Part shown: positions 1-10,160 of the stretch, piece after piece | Numbering within the stretch: the stretch's first letter is position 1 | Layout: each line of letters begins with the position of its first letter | Assembly: GCF_000720255.1 (NCBI RefSeq) | Contig: NZ_JOJE01000002.1 | Coordinates: 124,001-188,000, forward strand | From: Streptomyces griseus subsp. griseus | GTDB taxonomy: Bacteria > Actinomycetota > Actinomycetes > Streptomycetales > Streptomycetaceae | Reading direction: 5' to 3' | DNA length: 64,000 nt | The notes under the pieces: generated by a model | Database searches by the model: none | The model's input: the letters and a program-made list of their open reading frames with translations, nothing else | Told to the model about the DNA's origin: nothing | Translations under genes and position numbers: made by a program

Positions 1-149
1 GCAAACGGGCCGGCGCCGGGGCCGCACACCGGCGAAATAGGGTTGAGCGGCCCGGCGGCCCGTCCGGACATCCACGGGGGAATGCACGGACGGGCCGCCA
101 CCGACGCAAGCGACGAACACGCCAAGTGCCAAGTGGGGAGCGAACGAAC

Positions 150-356
150 ATGAGCGACGAGCCGGTCGTCAAGCCGCAGGGAGACATCCACGCCACGTCG
201 GAGCCTCTCAAGACCGCCGAGGCCGCGGACGCCGAGATGACTCCCCAGGGCGACATCCACGCCACCGACGAGCCCACCGAGGCCAAGACCGAGGCCCGGA
301 TCGAGACGAAGGGCGACATCCACGCGACGTCGGAGCCCTGGAAGCCGACGAAGTAG
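150..356 (+). CDS. Small protein with three GDIHAT repeats
   Basis: This 68-aa hydrophilic acidic protein has no recognisable fold. Three near-identical repeats are visible: PQGDIHATSEP near residue 8, PQGDIHATDEP near residue 31 and KGDIHATSEP near residue 53, with variable acidic spacers. ATG 150 is chosen because GGGGAG lies 9 bases upstream. There is no signal peptide or membrane segment. It resembles very small Streptomyces proteins with repeated NHAT-like motifs that databases call 'sigma-like', although nothing in the sequence looks like a sigma factor. The repeat layout would also fit a multi-core RiPP precursor, but no modifying enzyme lies in the 64 kb; one could lie left of the window. 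Function unknown. Confidence 0.75.
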   Translation: MSDEPVVKPQGDIHATSEPLKTAEAADAEMTPQGDIHATDEPTEAKTEARIETKGDIHATSEPWKPTK

Positions 357-401
357 TCCGGCGCTGGGGGGGACAGCAGGGGGCAACGCGGGAGCGCCTC
401 T

Positions 402-493
402 GAAGCGGCTCGGGGGAGCTGCTTCGGGGGGAGCACCCAGCTCGGGGGATCGGCCGCGGCGGCGCGGAGCACGGAGGGGAGCCGCCGCGGCCG
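402..493 (+). terminator. Two hairpins after the GDIHAT gene
   Basis: Two strong hairpins follow one another. The first pairs 402-411 with 416-425 (10 bp, one G-U, GGGG loop). The second pairs 451-463 with 481-493 (13 bp, perfect, 17-nt loop). Neither has a U-tract, which is usual for Streptomyces terminators. They probably end transcription of the small gene and insulate argG. The rest of 357-618 shows no gene. Confidence 0.5.
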
Positions 494-618
494 CGGTGCG
501 TTCGGGGCGGCGTTCAGGACAGCCGAGCGGGTGTGAACGGCCGGCGCGTGACAGAGCGCGAGCGCGCCCTCACCCCGCGGGTGCCGTTACGCCGGGCGCC
601 ACAAGAGAGATGACCTGA

Positions 619-2103
<1,485 letters not shown>

Positions 2104-2119
2104 CCGGCGACAGCGACGG

Positions 2120-2151
2120 AAGGGGCCGGCTCGGCGACGGGCCGGCCCCTT
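2120..2151. terminator. Bidirectional terminator argG / fadD3-like
   Basis: AGGGGCCGGC (2121-2130) pairs perfectly with GCCGGCCCCT (2141-2150), extended by A2120-T2151, with a 10-nt loop and TTTCCC on the + side. It lies in the 54-bp gap between convergent genes and can serve both. Confidence 0.75.
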
Positions 2152-2157
2152 TCCCGT

Positions 2158-3762
2158 TCACATCAGCCGGTCCCGCAGCTCGCCCTTCAGCACCTTCCCG
2201 CTCGCGTTCCTCGGCAGCTCCCCCACGAACTCCACCGCCCGGGGCACCTTGTAGTTGGCCATCTCGTGGCGCGCCCAGGCGATGAGCTCGTCCCCGGTGA
2301 GCCGGGCTCCCGGCCTGCGCACCACGTACGCCGTGCCGACCTCGCCGAGGCGCGCGTCGGGTACGCCGATCACCGCCACGTCGGCGACGTCGGGGTGGAG
2401 ACCCAGGCGCTGCTCTATCTCCGCCGGGTAGGCGTTGAAGCCACCGACGATGTACATGTCCTTGACGCGGTCGGTGATGCGGAGGTTGCCCGACTCGTCC
2501 AGGACGCCGACGTCGCCGGTGCGGAGCCAGCCGTCGGGGGTCAGGGCCTCGGCGGTGGCCGCCTCGTCCTCGTAGTAGCCGCGCATGACGTTGAAGCCGC
2601 GGACCAGGATCTCCCCGGGGACGCCCGCCGGGAGCGTGACCCCGTCCGGGTTCACTGTCCGCACCTGCGTGCCGGGGATCGGGCGGCCGGAGGTGGCTGC
2701 GATCACCGAGGGGGCGTCGTCGCGGCGGCACATGGTGACGATGCCGCTCGCCTCGGAGAGGCCGTACGCGGTGAGGACCGTGTCGACGCCGAGTTCGCCC
2801 CGGAGACGTTCGACCAGGCGCAGCGGCACCACGGCCGCCCCGGTGACGACCAGTCGTAGCGCGGACAGGTCGTGGGCGGTGCGGGCGGGGTGGTCGAGGA
2901 GGGACTGGTGCAGGGTCGGGGGGCCGGGCAGGACGGAGACGCGTTCGGCCGCCACGTTCGCCAGGACCGTGTCGACGTCGAACACCGGCTGCGGGATCAT
3001 CGTGGCGCCCCGCATGAGGCAGGCGATGACGCCCGCCTTGTAGCCGAAGGTGTGGAAGAAGGGGTTGACGATGAGGTAGCGGTCGCCGCGGCGCAGACCC
3101 GCGAGGTCGCTCCACACCTCGTACGCCCGCAGCGTCTGGGCGTGAGTGATCACCGCGCCCTTCGGGCGGCCCGTCGTACCCGAGGTGAAGACGATGTCCG
3201 AAGGGGAGGACGGGGAGACGTCCGCGGACCTCGCCCGCACGTCCGCTCCGCTGACGCCCTCCCCACCGGCCAGGAAGTCCTTCCAGGTGTGGAACTCGGC
3301 GGGGGCGTCGTCGGCGAGGACCACCACCTGCTCCAGCGCCGGGAGTCCCGGCAGCGGCCCGGTGCCGTCTCCGTGCGCGGTCGCCCCCCGGAGCGCGGCC
3401 ACGTACGACGTCCCCAGGAACGTGCCGGTCACGAAGAGCAGCCGGGCGCCGCTGCGGCGCAGTACGTCCGCCGCCTCCGCCCCCTTGAAGCGGGTGTTGA
3501 GGGGGACCAGCACCGCGCCCGCCGACACCGCGCCCAGCGCCGCGACCATCCAGTCGAGGGAGTTGGGGGCCCAGACGGCCACCCGGTCCCCGATGCGCAC
3601 CCCGTGCGCCATGCACGCGGCCGCGGCGCGCTCCACCCGCGCGCCCAGTTCCGCGTAGGTGACACGGGTGCGCCCCTCCACGACCGCCTCGACGTCCGCG
3701 TACCGCTCGGCGGCCGACCGGACCAGGCCCGGAACAGCGCCCCACTCCACATCTCCGCCCAC
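2158..3762 (-). CDS. FadD3-like acyl-CoA synthetase
   Basis: AMP-forming acyl-CoA ligase of about 534 aa. The P-loop FTSGTTGRPKGAV lies near residue 190, the adenylate motif TAYGLSEASG near 330, the hinge motif GWLRTGDVG near 410 and the C-terminal catalytic lysine in ASGKVLK near 525. The overall pattern resembles the actinobacterial FadD3 group, which activates the steroid ring C/D propionate HIP, but specificity cannot be read. GTG 3762 is favoured because CGGAGG sits just upstream; a TTG at 3780 in frame is less likely. It is transcribed divergently from the thiolase operon, with two CTGAC-N5-GTCAG operators between them. Confidence 0.85.
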   Translation of the reverse strand: MGGDVEWGAVPGLVRSAAERYADVEAVVEGRTRVTYAELGARVERAAAACMAHGVRIGDRVAVWAPNSLDWMVAALGAVSAGAVLVPLNTRFKGAEAADVLRRSGARLLFVTGTFLGTSYVAALRGATAHGDGTGPLPGLPALEQVVVLADDAPAEFHTWKDFLAGGEGVSGADVRARSADVSPSSPSDIVFTSGTTGRPKGAVITHAQTLRAYEVWSDLAGLRRGDRYLIVNPFFHTFGYKAGVIACLMRGATMIPQPVFDVDTVLANVAAERVSVLPGPPTLHQSLLDHPARTAHDLSALRLVVTGAAVVPLRLVERLRGELGVDTVLTAYGLSEASGIVTMCRRDDAPSVIAATSGRPIPGTQVRTVNPDGVTLPAGVPGEILVRGFNVMRGYYEDEAATAEALTPDGWLRTGDVGVLDESGNLRITDRVKDMYIVGGFNAYPAEIEQRLGLHPDVADVAVIGVPDARLGEVGTAYVVRRPGARLTGDELIAWARHEMANYKVPRAVEFVGELPRNASGKVLKGELRDRLM

Positions 3763-3786
3763 GGTGAGCCTCCGGTTCAACAGCAG

Positions 3787-3801
3787 CTGACTGTCCGTCA
3801 G
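3787..3801. promoter_or_regulatory. Regulon operator A1
   Basis: CTGACTGTCCGTCAG is an exact CTGAC-N5-GTCAG palindrome. It lies 25 bp upstream of the fadD3-like start. Confidence 0.75.
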
Positions 3802-3813
3802 ATTAGCTGTAAC

Positions 3814-3828
3814 CTGACGACCTGTCAG
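3814..3828. promoter_or_regulatory. Regulon operator A2
   Basis: CTGACGACCTGTCAG is an exact match. Its centre lies 27 bp from that of A1, about 2.5 helical turns away, and it faces the thiolase operon. Confidence 0.75.
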
Positions 3829-3860
3829 CAGCCGGGCACCCTCGCGGAGGTGGTCACAGC

Positions 3861-5009
3861 ATGGCCGGACTCAAGGACGCCACCGCCATCGTCGGTATCG
3901 GACAGACCCCGTTCGCCAAGCGCCTCCCCGAGGACGAGCGCACGCTCGCCTGCCGTGCCGTGCTCGCCGCGCTCGACGACGCCGGCATCGCGCCCGGCGA
4001 GGTCGACGCCCTCGCCTCGTTCACCATGGAGGAGACCGACGAGGTGGAACTGGCGAAGGCGGTCGGGTTCGGCGACCTCACCTTCTTCAGCAAGGTCGGC
4101 TTCGGGGGCGGCGGTTCATGTGCCACGGTCGCCCATCTCGCCGCCGCCATCGCCTCCGGGCAGGCCTCCGTGGGGGTCGCCTGGCGGTCGCGGAAGCGCG
4201 GAAGCGGCCCCCGGCCGTGGACCAACACCGCGGTGCAACTCCCCACCCCGGGACAGTGGACGCGGCCCTTCGGCCTGCTCCGGCCCGCCGACGAGATCGC
4301 CATGCTCGCCCGCCGCCACATGCACGAGTACGGCACCACCCGCGACCACCTGTTCAACGTGGCCCTCGCCTGCCGCAACCGCGCCAACCAGAACCCGGCC
4401 GCCCTCATGTACGACCGCCCGCTGACCCGCGAGATGTACATGACCTCCCGCTGGATCAGCGAGCCCCTCTGCCTCTTCGACAACTGCCTGGAGACCGACG
4501 GTGCGTTGGCCTGTGTCGTCGTCTCCCGGGAGCGCGCCCGGGACTGCCGGCGGCCGCCCGTCTACGTCCACTCCGCCGCCCAGGGCCTGCCCGCCCAGCA
4601 CCACGGCATGGTCAACTACTGGAACGACGACCCGCTCACCGGACCCGCCTGGACCGCGGCCCGCCATCTGTGGAAGCACGCCGACCTCACCCCCGAGGAC
4701 GTGGACGTCGCCCAGATCTACGACGCGTTCACGCCGCTCATCCCGCTCTCCCTGGAGGGCTACGGCTTCTGCGGGCGGGGGGAAGGCGGCGCCTTCACCG
4801 AGGGCGGTGCGCTGGAGATCGGCGGACGGCTGCCGATCAACACCGGCGGGGGCGGGCTCAGCGAGGCCTATGTGCACGGCTTCAACCTCATCAACGAGGG
4901 CGTGAAGCAGCTGCGCGGGACCAGCACCGCCCAGGTTCCCGGCGCCGCCACCTGCCTCGTCACCGCCGGCGAGGGAGTCCCCACCTCCGCCCTGCTGCTG
5001 AGGAGTTGA
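3861..5009 (+). CDS. Ltp/SCP-x-type thiolase-fold enzyme
   Basis: The 382-aa thiolase-fold protein belongs to the lipid-transfer/SCP-x group. GGGGSC (Cys87) sits where thiolases carry the nucleophile, YDAFTPL near residue 288 and NTGGGGLSEAYVHG near 332 are family blocks. Members either thiolyse 3-ketoacyl-CoAs or, with a DUF35 partner, act as retro-aldolases that remove branched side chains (Ltp2 in mycobacteria). The gene for a DUF35 protein starts one base after this stop, so a two-protein complex is likely. GGAGG lies 10 bases before ATG 3861. It is first gene of a three-gene operon behind operators A1 and A2. Confidence 0.85.
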   Translation: MAGLKDATAIVGIGQTPFAKRLPEDERTLACRAVLAALDDAGIAPGEVDALASFTMEETDEVELAKAVGFGDLTFFSKVGFGGGGSCATVAHLAAAIASGQASVGVAWRSRKRGSGPRPWTNTAVQLPTPGQWTRPFGLLRPADEIAMLARRHMHEYGTTRDHLFNVALACRNRANQNPAALMYDRPLTREMYMTSRWISEPLCLFDNCLETDGALACVVVSRERARDCRRPPVYVHSAAQGLPAQHHGMVNYWNDDPLTGPAWTAARHLWKHADLTPEDVDVAQIYDAFTPLIPLSLEGYGFCGRGEGGAFTEGGALEIGGRLPINTGGGGLSEAYVHGFNLINEGVKQLRGTSTAQVPGAATCLVTAGEGVPTSALLLRS

Positions 5010-5010
5010 G

Positions 5011-5430
5011 ATGCTCCAGCCGATCATCGACGCCGACGGCGCCCCCTTCTGGCAGTACGCGGCGCAGGGCGAGCTGCGCGTCCAGGCCTGCGCCGACTGC
5101 GGCGAGCCCCGCTTCCCGCCCCGGCCCTGCTGCCCCCACTGCCAGTCCTTCGCGAGCGAGTGGCGGTCGATGTCCGGCCAGGGGCGCGTCTGGTCCTACG
5201 TCGTCCCCCATCCGCCCCTGCTGCCCGACTACGCCGAGCAGGCCCCGTACAACGTGGTCGTCGTGGAGTTGGCGGAGGCACCGCGCATCCGGCTGGTCGG
5301 GAATCTGGTCGCCCGGGCGGGAGCCGCGCTCAACTCCCTGCCGGCGGACCGGATACGGATCGGGGCCCGGGTGCACGTCGTCTTCGACGAGGAGTCCGGG
5401 CTCCCCCAGTGGGTACTGGAGCGTTCGTGA
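5011..5430 (+). CDS. DUF35 zinc-ribbon/OB-fold partner protein
   Basis: 139 aa. An N-terminal helix is followed by a rubredoxin-like zinc ribbon (CADC near 31-34 and CPHC near 45-48) and an OB fold. DUF35 proteins bind the acyl-CoA and complete the active site of Ltp2-type thiolases; the pairing with the upstream gene is the classic arrangement. AGGAG precedes the ATG within the end of the thiolase gene. The stop overlaps the next start (GTGA), so translation is coupled. Confidence 0.85.
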   Translation: MLQPIIDADGAPFWQYAAQGELRVQACADCGEPRFPPRPCCPHCQSFASEWRSMSGQGRVWSYVVPHPPLLPDYAEQAPYNVVVVELAEAPRIRLVGNLVARAGAALNSLPADRIRIGARVHVVFDEESGLPQWVLERS

Positions 5431-6200
5431 GCTTGCGCATCAGCACCTACGCGGACACCGGCGTCGCCGTCGTCACCCTCGACCGGCCGAAGCGGCTGAA
5501 CGCGATCGACCTCGACACGGCCGCAGAACTGTCGGCCACCTGGCGGGCGTTGCGGTACGACGACTCCGTACGGGCCGTCGTGCTCACGGGGGCCGGGGAC
5601 CGCGCGTTCTGCACGGGGCTCGACCGGGACGCGGTCGTCCCGCAGCCCGACTCCCCCTACATGCAGGACGATCCGCTGCTCAGCATCGGCCCGAAGGCGA
5701 ACGACCTGTGGAAGCCGGTCGTCGCCGCCGTGGAGGGGATGGCCTGCGGGGGCGCCTTCTATCTGCTCGGGGAGTGCGAGTTCGTCGTCGCGGGGGCCGG
5801 GGCCGAGTTCTTCGACCCGCACACCAGCTACGGCATGGTCAGCGCGTACGAGTCGGTGCTGATGGCGCAGCGGATGCCGTTCGGGGAGGTGGCCCGGATG
5901 ATGCTGATGGGGGCGGCGGAGCGGATAGGGGCGCGGCGGGCCCATGAGATCGGGCTCGTCTCCGAACTGACGGAGGCGGGAGCCGCGTCGGCCGCCGCCC
6001 AGGAGCGGGCCGCCGTCATCGCCGGGTATCCCGCGGAGGCCGTCCAGGGGACCGTGCGGGCGTTGTGGGCGGCCAAGGAGGGGGCACGGGCCCAGGGATT
6101 CGCCCAGGCTCCGCATCTCATCACGCTGGGCAACCTGCCCCCGGACCGCCAGGCGGAGCTGTTCGCGAGGCGGTCGGGCGCCGGGCCCCGGATCCGTTAG
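5427..6200 (+). CDS. Enoyl-CoA hydratase/isomerase family protein
   Basis: 257-aa crotonase. The RPKRLNAID block is near residue 19, DRAFCTGLD near 55 and the oxyanion-hole segment VEGMACGGAFYLLGEC near 100. GTG 5427 overlaps the DUF35 stop and is chosen for coupling. The hydratase glutamate pair cannot be assigned with confidence, so it could be a hydratase, isomerase or hydrolase of a ring-derived CoA ester. It closes the operon. Confidence 0.85.
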   Translation: MSLRISTYADTGVAVVTLDRPKRLNAIDLDTAAELSATWRALRYDDSVRAVVLTGAGDRAFCTGLDRDAVVPQPDSPYMQDDPLLSIGPKANDLWKPVVAAVEGMACGGAFYLLGECEFVVAGAGAEFFDPHTSYGMVSAYESVLMAQRMPFGEVARMMLMGAAERIGARRAHEIGLVSELTEAGAASAAAQERAAVIAGYPAEAVQGTVRALWAAKEGARAQGFAQAPHLITLGNLPPDRQAELFARRSGAGPRIR

Positions 6201-6337
6201 AGGCCGCCCCTTTGGGTCAATTGGGGCTGCCGCCCTCGGCTGGTTCCGCATATTTCGACATCGGAGAACCCGCAACGTATCCTGCGATTGAGGGTTTTCT
6301 CACGAACGGGTGCCCATCCCACGCTAGGAGCATCGGT

Positions 6338-6889
6338 ATGCCTGGCAGCGAATCCGGCGACCGTGTGATTTTTTTCGCGGACAAGAATTTCCTCGGCCTG
6401 GGTCAGTTCCTTGCCGAAGGATCCTATGATTCGTCGGACTTGAGTATCGGAAACGACGCCGTCAGTTCCGTCAAGGTGCCCTCGGGTTTGGCAGTGCGAC
6501 TCTATGAGCACTGGCACTTTCAGGGTGGCCATCTGGACGTCGGTCAAGACGCCCCGGACCTCGGCGGGTGGGCAAGGACAGCAAGTTCGGCCGTCGTTTA
6601 CAAAGCGGCCGATCCTCCCCCCGAGATCACGAAGATCGTTCTTTACGAAGGTCCGCAAATGAGTGGTGCGGCTCGGGTCGTCGGGCCGTTCAATTTCCCG
6701 CAGGAGGAAACGCACCCTCAGGTCCCGCTGGGCTCTGCGCTCATCCCGGATGGAATGGTTCTTCGAGTTTATCCAGAAGTAGTGTTCAGCCCGTCCATCG
6801 GCTACACGGACTACTTCAGCGACATCATGAACCTGGGCCCCCGGAGCGCCGATAAGTACTCGTGGAAAGCGTACAAACAGCCCGGGTGA
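6338..6889 (+). CDS. Beta/gamma-crystallin family protein
   Basis: The 183-aa product contains a double Greek-key crystallin domain in residues 8-90. Motif one (VIFFADKNFLG...) ends with the calcium-binding signature NDAVSS, and motif two (VRLYEHWHFQGG) ends with RTASSAV. Residues 97-183 repeat the pattern loosely. There is no signal peptide. TAGGAG lies 7 bases before ATG 6338. Base composition is clearly lower in GC than the neighbours, with many A/T-ending codons, which suggests recent acquisition. Streptomyces killer-toxin-like proteins share this fold, but that role is not shown here. Confidence 0.8.
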   Translation: MPGSESGDRVIFFADKNFLGLGQFLAEGSYDSSDLSIGNDAVSSVKVPSGLAVRLYEHWHFQGGHLDVGQDAPDLGGWARTASSAVVYKAADPPPEITKIVLYEGPQMSGAARVVGPFNFPQEETHPQVPLGSALIPDGMVLRVYPEVVFSPSIGYTDYFSDIMNLGPRSADKYSWKAYKQPG

Positions 6890-6891
6890 GT

Positions 6892-7431
6892 TCAGTCCGC
6901 CGGTGCGGACGGCTCCGGTGCGCAGCGGTCGACCTTGGCCGCCAGGCCCGGGTTGGCCAGGGGCACCTGCACCTTCGCCGTGTCGTTCGCGGCGACGAAC
7001 TCGTCCACGGTCCGCAGGTCCACCTGGTCGGACTTGGCGTCGAGGAACTTGACGGTGATGGTGAAGAAGTAGCCCGTGGAGTTGGGGTTGGTGACCTCGA
7101 CCGTGGCGTACGCGTCAGCCTCCGTCACGCAGCTCACCAGCTCGACCGTGGCGTCCCGCGCGGCCGAGGAGGTGGTTCCGGAGGAGCCGCCCGAGCTGCC
7201 GGTGTCGTAGTCGTCATCGTCGTCGTAGTCGTGGTAGCGCGAACCGCTCGAACCGCCCCCGGACGACGACGAGCTGTCGTGGTCCTGGCTGGAGCTGCTG
7301 CACCCGCCGCCCCCGCCGCTGCCATGACTGCTGCCGTGGCCGTGACCGCGACTCGTCGAGAAACCGGTCAGCGACAGGACGACCAGTGCGGCCACCGCTG
7401 TCAGCCTGATGCTGCGTCCCCGTGAATGCAT
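6892..7431 (-). CDS. Secreted protein with Ser/Gly/Asp-rich linker
   Basis: 179 aa from ATG 7431. An Arg-rich n-region and hydrophobic core (AVAALVVLSLTGF) form a Sec signal peptide without a lipobox. Residues 28-95 are low complexity (Gly, Ser, His and an Asp run). The C-terminal 85 residues form a beta-rich module (VELVSCVTEADAY...) with two cysteines likely in a disulfide, similar to FxLYD-type extracellular domains. Function unknown. It converges on the crystallin gene with two bases between stops. The upstream gap to the afsK stop (7432-7630) holds no gene. Confidence 0.75.
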   Translation of the reverse strand: MHSRGRSIRLTAVAALVVLSLTGFSTSRGHGHGSSHGSGGGGGCSSSSQDHDSSSSSGGGSSGSRYHDYDDDDDYDTGSSGGSSGTTSSAARDATVELVSCVTEADAYATVEVTNPNSTGYFFTITVKFLDAKSDQVDLRTVDEFVAANDTAKVQVPLANPGLAAKVDRCAPEPSAPAD

Positions 7432-7630
7432 GACTGCCACCCTACGCACCGCCTGTCACGGTCATGTCACCGCGTGGCGATGGTCGCGTACCCGGCGTAG
7501 CGTCTGGGCTGAGAGCGGCGAACGGGCCGCTCCCCGGTGCGGCGGCCGCCGTCTGGATCCCCTTCCGTGCGCCCGGTACGACGGCCGTCCCCGGTCAGGC
7601 CCAAGGCGGCCCGACCGGTCTCCGGGCCGG

Positions 7631-9973
7631 TCAGGCCGTGCGCGCGGTCCCGGTCCCCTTCTCCGCGTCCAGCGCGTACACACAGCGGTCCTTGCTGCAC
7701 GCGTACACCACGCCGTCGCGGACCACCGGGGAACCGGTGATCTCACCGCCGGTGGCCAGCTTCCAGCGCAGCCGGCCGTCGTCGGCCTTCAGCGTGTACA
7801 GCAGGTGGTCGGTGGAGCCGAAGTGGATACGGCCCTCGGCCACCGCGGGGGCGCCCACGATGTCGCCGCCCGCCTGGAAGCGCCACTTCGGGGTGCCGGT
7901 GACGGCGTCCAGGGTGTAGAGGCCCTTGCCGCTGCCGACGTGGACGTGCCCGGCCGCGACCAGGACCGGTTCGACGGAGGCCCGGGCCTCGGTGGCGATG
8001 CGCCAGCGGTCGCGGCCGTCGGTGGCGTCGAGGGCGTAGACCGTGCCGAGGTAGTCGGCGAGGTAGACGCCGCCGCCGGTGACCGCGGGGCCGGGGACGA
8101 AGGCGGGCGGGGAGAGGAAGACCGCGGGGGCCTCGAAGTGCCAGCGGACCCTGCCGCTCGCCACGTCGACGGCCAGGACGCGGGAGCCCGCGGAGAGGTA
8201 CACGTAGCCGTCGGGGCCGTGCGTCACCCGGACGGGGACACCGCTGCAGGAGGCCGCGTCACCGATGGGGTACGACCAGCGCTCGTCGCCGGTGCGGGCG
8301 TCCAGGGCGCGCAGGCGGGCGTCCTGCCAGACGAAGGCCGTGCCGTCGTGCAGGGCGGGGCCGGCCTCGGGGGACTCGAAGTCGGTCTGACAGCCGGTGA
8401 TCTCCCACAGCTTCTGACCGCTGGAGGCCTCCCAGGCCTGGACGCCGCCGCCGCGGGTGCCGGTGAGGACCGTGCCGCGGTCGGCCTTGAGGGAGTACAC
8501 CCAGGCGTCCGTGGACAGCCGCCACAGGTCGCCGCCCTCGCGGGCGTCCAGGGCGAACAGGGTGGGGCCGTCGGAGGCGTGCACGCGGCCGTCGGCGACC
8601 GCCATGGACCAGGCGACGTCCCGCGTCTTGAAGCGGCGGCGGCCGGTGGCCACGTCCAGGGCGTGCACCTCGAAGGAGGTGACGTAGACGAGGTCGTCGG
8701 CGACCTTGGGGGTGCCCCAGACGTCGTTGGACATGCGGAACCGCCAGGGGCGCCAGCCGGCCGCCGTCTCCGGGGGCACCGGGGGCGGCGCGGGTACGGC
8801 GGGATCGGCGCCGTTGAGCCCCGGGCGGGGCCGGGACCAGGAGGCGACCAGGCCGGCCTCGGGCGGGGGCGCCTTGACGGCGGCGGCGCGGGCGTCGGCG
8901 ACGCGCGGGCCGGGACCGATCGGGACGGGCGCGCCGGCGAGGCGAACGGGGCCGGTGTCGGGGGCGCCGACGGGCACGGGCTGCGGGGCGGGCACGACGG
9001 GGTCGTGGGAGGGCGGGGGCGGGACCGCGGGGCGGCCACCGCTGCGGGGCCCGGCGGGCGCCCCCTGCACGGACGTACGGCCGCCGCGGCGCGTCTCGAT
9101 GAGGGCGACGGCCTTCTCGGGCAGCCACGCCGACGCCGTGCCGCTGTCGTCGGAGCCGGAGCCGAACAGGTGCGGGGCGAGCTGGGCCTGGAGGTCGGCG
9201 GGGTTGGGGCGGCCCGTCGCCTCCATCTGCATGCAGGACTCGATGAGCGGGCGCAGCTCGTCCGGGAGGCCTTCGAGGTCGGGCTCCTCACGCAGCAGCA
9301 TGAAGACCGTCTCGACGGGGTTGGCGCCGTGGAAGGGCGGGTGCCCGGTGGCGGCGAACACGAGCATCGAGCCGAGCGAGAACACGTCGCTGGCGCCCGT
9401 GACGCTGCGGGAGTCCTTGGCCTGTTCGGGGGACATGTAGGCGGGCGTACCGACGGCGACGTTCGTCATCGTCAAACGAGTGTTCGAAACGCCGGAGGCG
9501 ATACCGAAGTCGATCACCCGGGGGCCGTCCTCGACGACCAGCACGTTGGACGGCTTGAGGTCGCGGTGGACGAGCCCGGCGCCGTGGATGGACTGCAGGG
9601 CCTCCGCGACGCCCGCCGCGAGCCACCGCACCGCCTGGGCCGGGAGGGGCCCGCAGTCGTTCACTATCTCCTCGAGCGAGGGCGCCGGCACGTACGCGGT
9701 GGCCAGCCACGGCACGGCGGCGCGCGGGTCGGCGTCCACGACGGCGGCCGTGTAGAAGCCGGAGACCGCCCGGGCCGCCTCCACCTCACGCGTGAAGCGG
9801 ACACGGAACAGCTGGTCCTCGGCGAGCTCCGTGCGGACGGTCTTGATCGCCACGCGCCGGCCGGACGCCGAGCGCGCGAGATAGACGAGCCCCATGCCGC
9901 CGGCCCCCAGCCGTCCCAGCACTTCGAACGGCCCGATCCGCCGCGGATCGTGCTGCGTCAGCTGACCCACCAC
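7631..9973 (-). CDS. afsK: Ser/Thr protein kinase AfsK with PQQ-type propeller
   Basis: 780 aa. The kinase domain (14-275) shows the glycine loop GRLGAGGMG, ATP lysine K44, HRDLKPSN (136-143), DFG (155-157) and an activation loop with Thr168, the position known as the AfsK autophosphorylation site in S. coelicolor. A Pro/Ala-rich linker leads to a C-terminal PQQ-like beta-propeller with recurring ALDA.TG..RW blades. No membrane helix is visible in the linker. AfsK phosphorylates AfsR, a global activator of antibiotic production, and affects hyphal tip growth. GTG 9973 follows GGAGGTGG. afsR and afsS are not in the window. Confidence 0.85.
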   Translation of the reverse strand: MVGQLTQHDPRRIGPFEVLGRLGAGGMGLVYLARSASGRRVAIKTVRTELAEDQLFRVRFTREVEAARAVSGFYTAAVVDADPRAAVPWLATAYVPAPSLEEIVNDCGPLPAQAVRWLAAGVAEALQSIHGAGLVHRDLKPSNVLVVEDGPRVIDFGIASGVSNTRLTMTNVAVGTPAYMSPEQAKDSRSVTGASDVFSLGSMLVFAATGHPPFHGANPVETVFMLLREEPDLEGLPDELRPLIESCMQMEATGRPNPADLQAQLAPHLFGSGSDDSGTASAWLPEKAVALIETRRGGRTSVQGAPAGPRSGGRPAVPPPPSHDPVVPAPQPVPVGAPDTGPVRLAGAPVPIGPGPRVADARAAAVKAPPPEAGLVASWSRPRPGLNGADPAVPAPPPVPPETAAGWRPWRFRMSNDVWGTPKVADDLVYVTSFEVHALDVATGRRRFKTRDVAWSMAVADGRVHASDGPTLFALDAREGGDLWRLSTDAWVYSLKADRGTVLTGTRGGGVQAWEASSGQKLWEITGCQTDFESPEAGPALHDGTAFVWQDARLRALDARTGDERWSYPIGDAASCSGVPVRVTHGPDGYVYLSAGSRVLAVDVASGRVRWHFEAPAVFLSPPAFVPGPAVTGGGVYLADYLGTVYALDATDGRDRWRIATEARASVEPVLVAAGHVHVGSGKGLYTLDAVTGTPKWRFQAGGDIVGAPAVAEGRIHFGSTDHLLYTLKADDGRLRWKLATGGEITGSPVVRDGVVYACSKDRCVYALDAEKGTGTARTA

Positions 9974-10160
9974 TTGCCTGCCACCTCCCCGTACGAGCCG
10001 CGTGGCTCACCTGTGTACGCGACCCCGTGCAGCGTCTCACCACCGCACCGCCATGGCGGCACGCACCCCGATTCTTCCTGGCCGGGCCACAGGTTGCGAA
10101 CCCGGTGACAATTGGGATGTCTTACCTGTTACCAGGTTCCACCAGGACAAATATGCCGCC
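9974..10160 (-). promoter_or_regulatory. afsK upstream region
   Basis: 187 bp with no gene. It contains a lower-GC tract at 10105-10155 with CCAGG/CCTG repeats (TTACCTGTTACCAGG on the + strand), a likely promoter zone for afsK. No -10/-35 pair stands out. Confidence 0.3.

Noticed and set aside
7409..10108. An 899-codon + frame over afsK
   Set aside because: Antisense shadow: His/Arg/Gly/Val-rich with no fold, exactly opposite the kinase gene.
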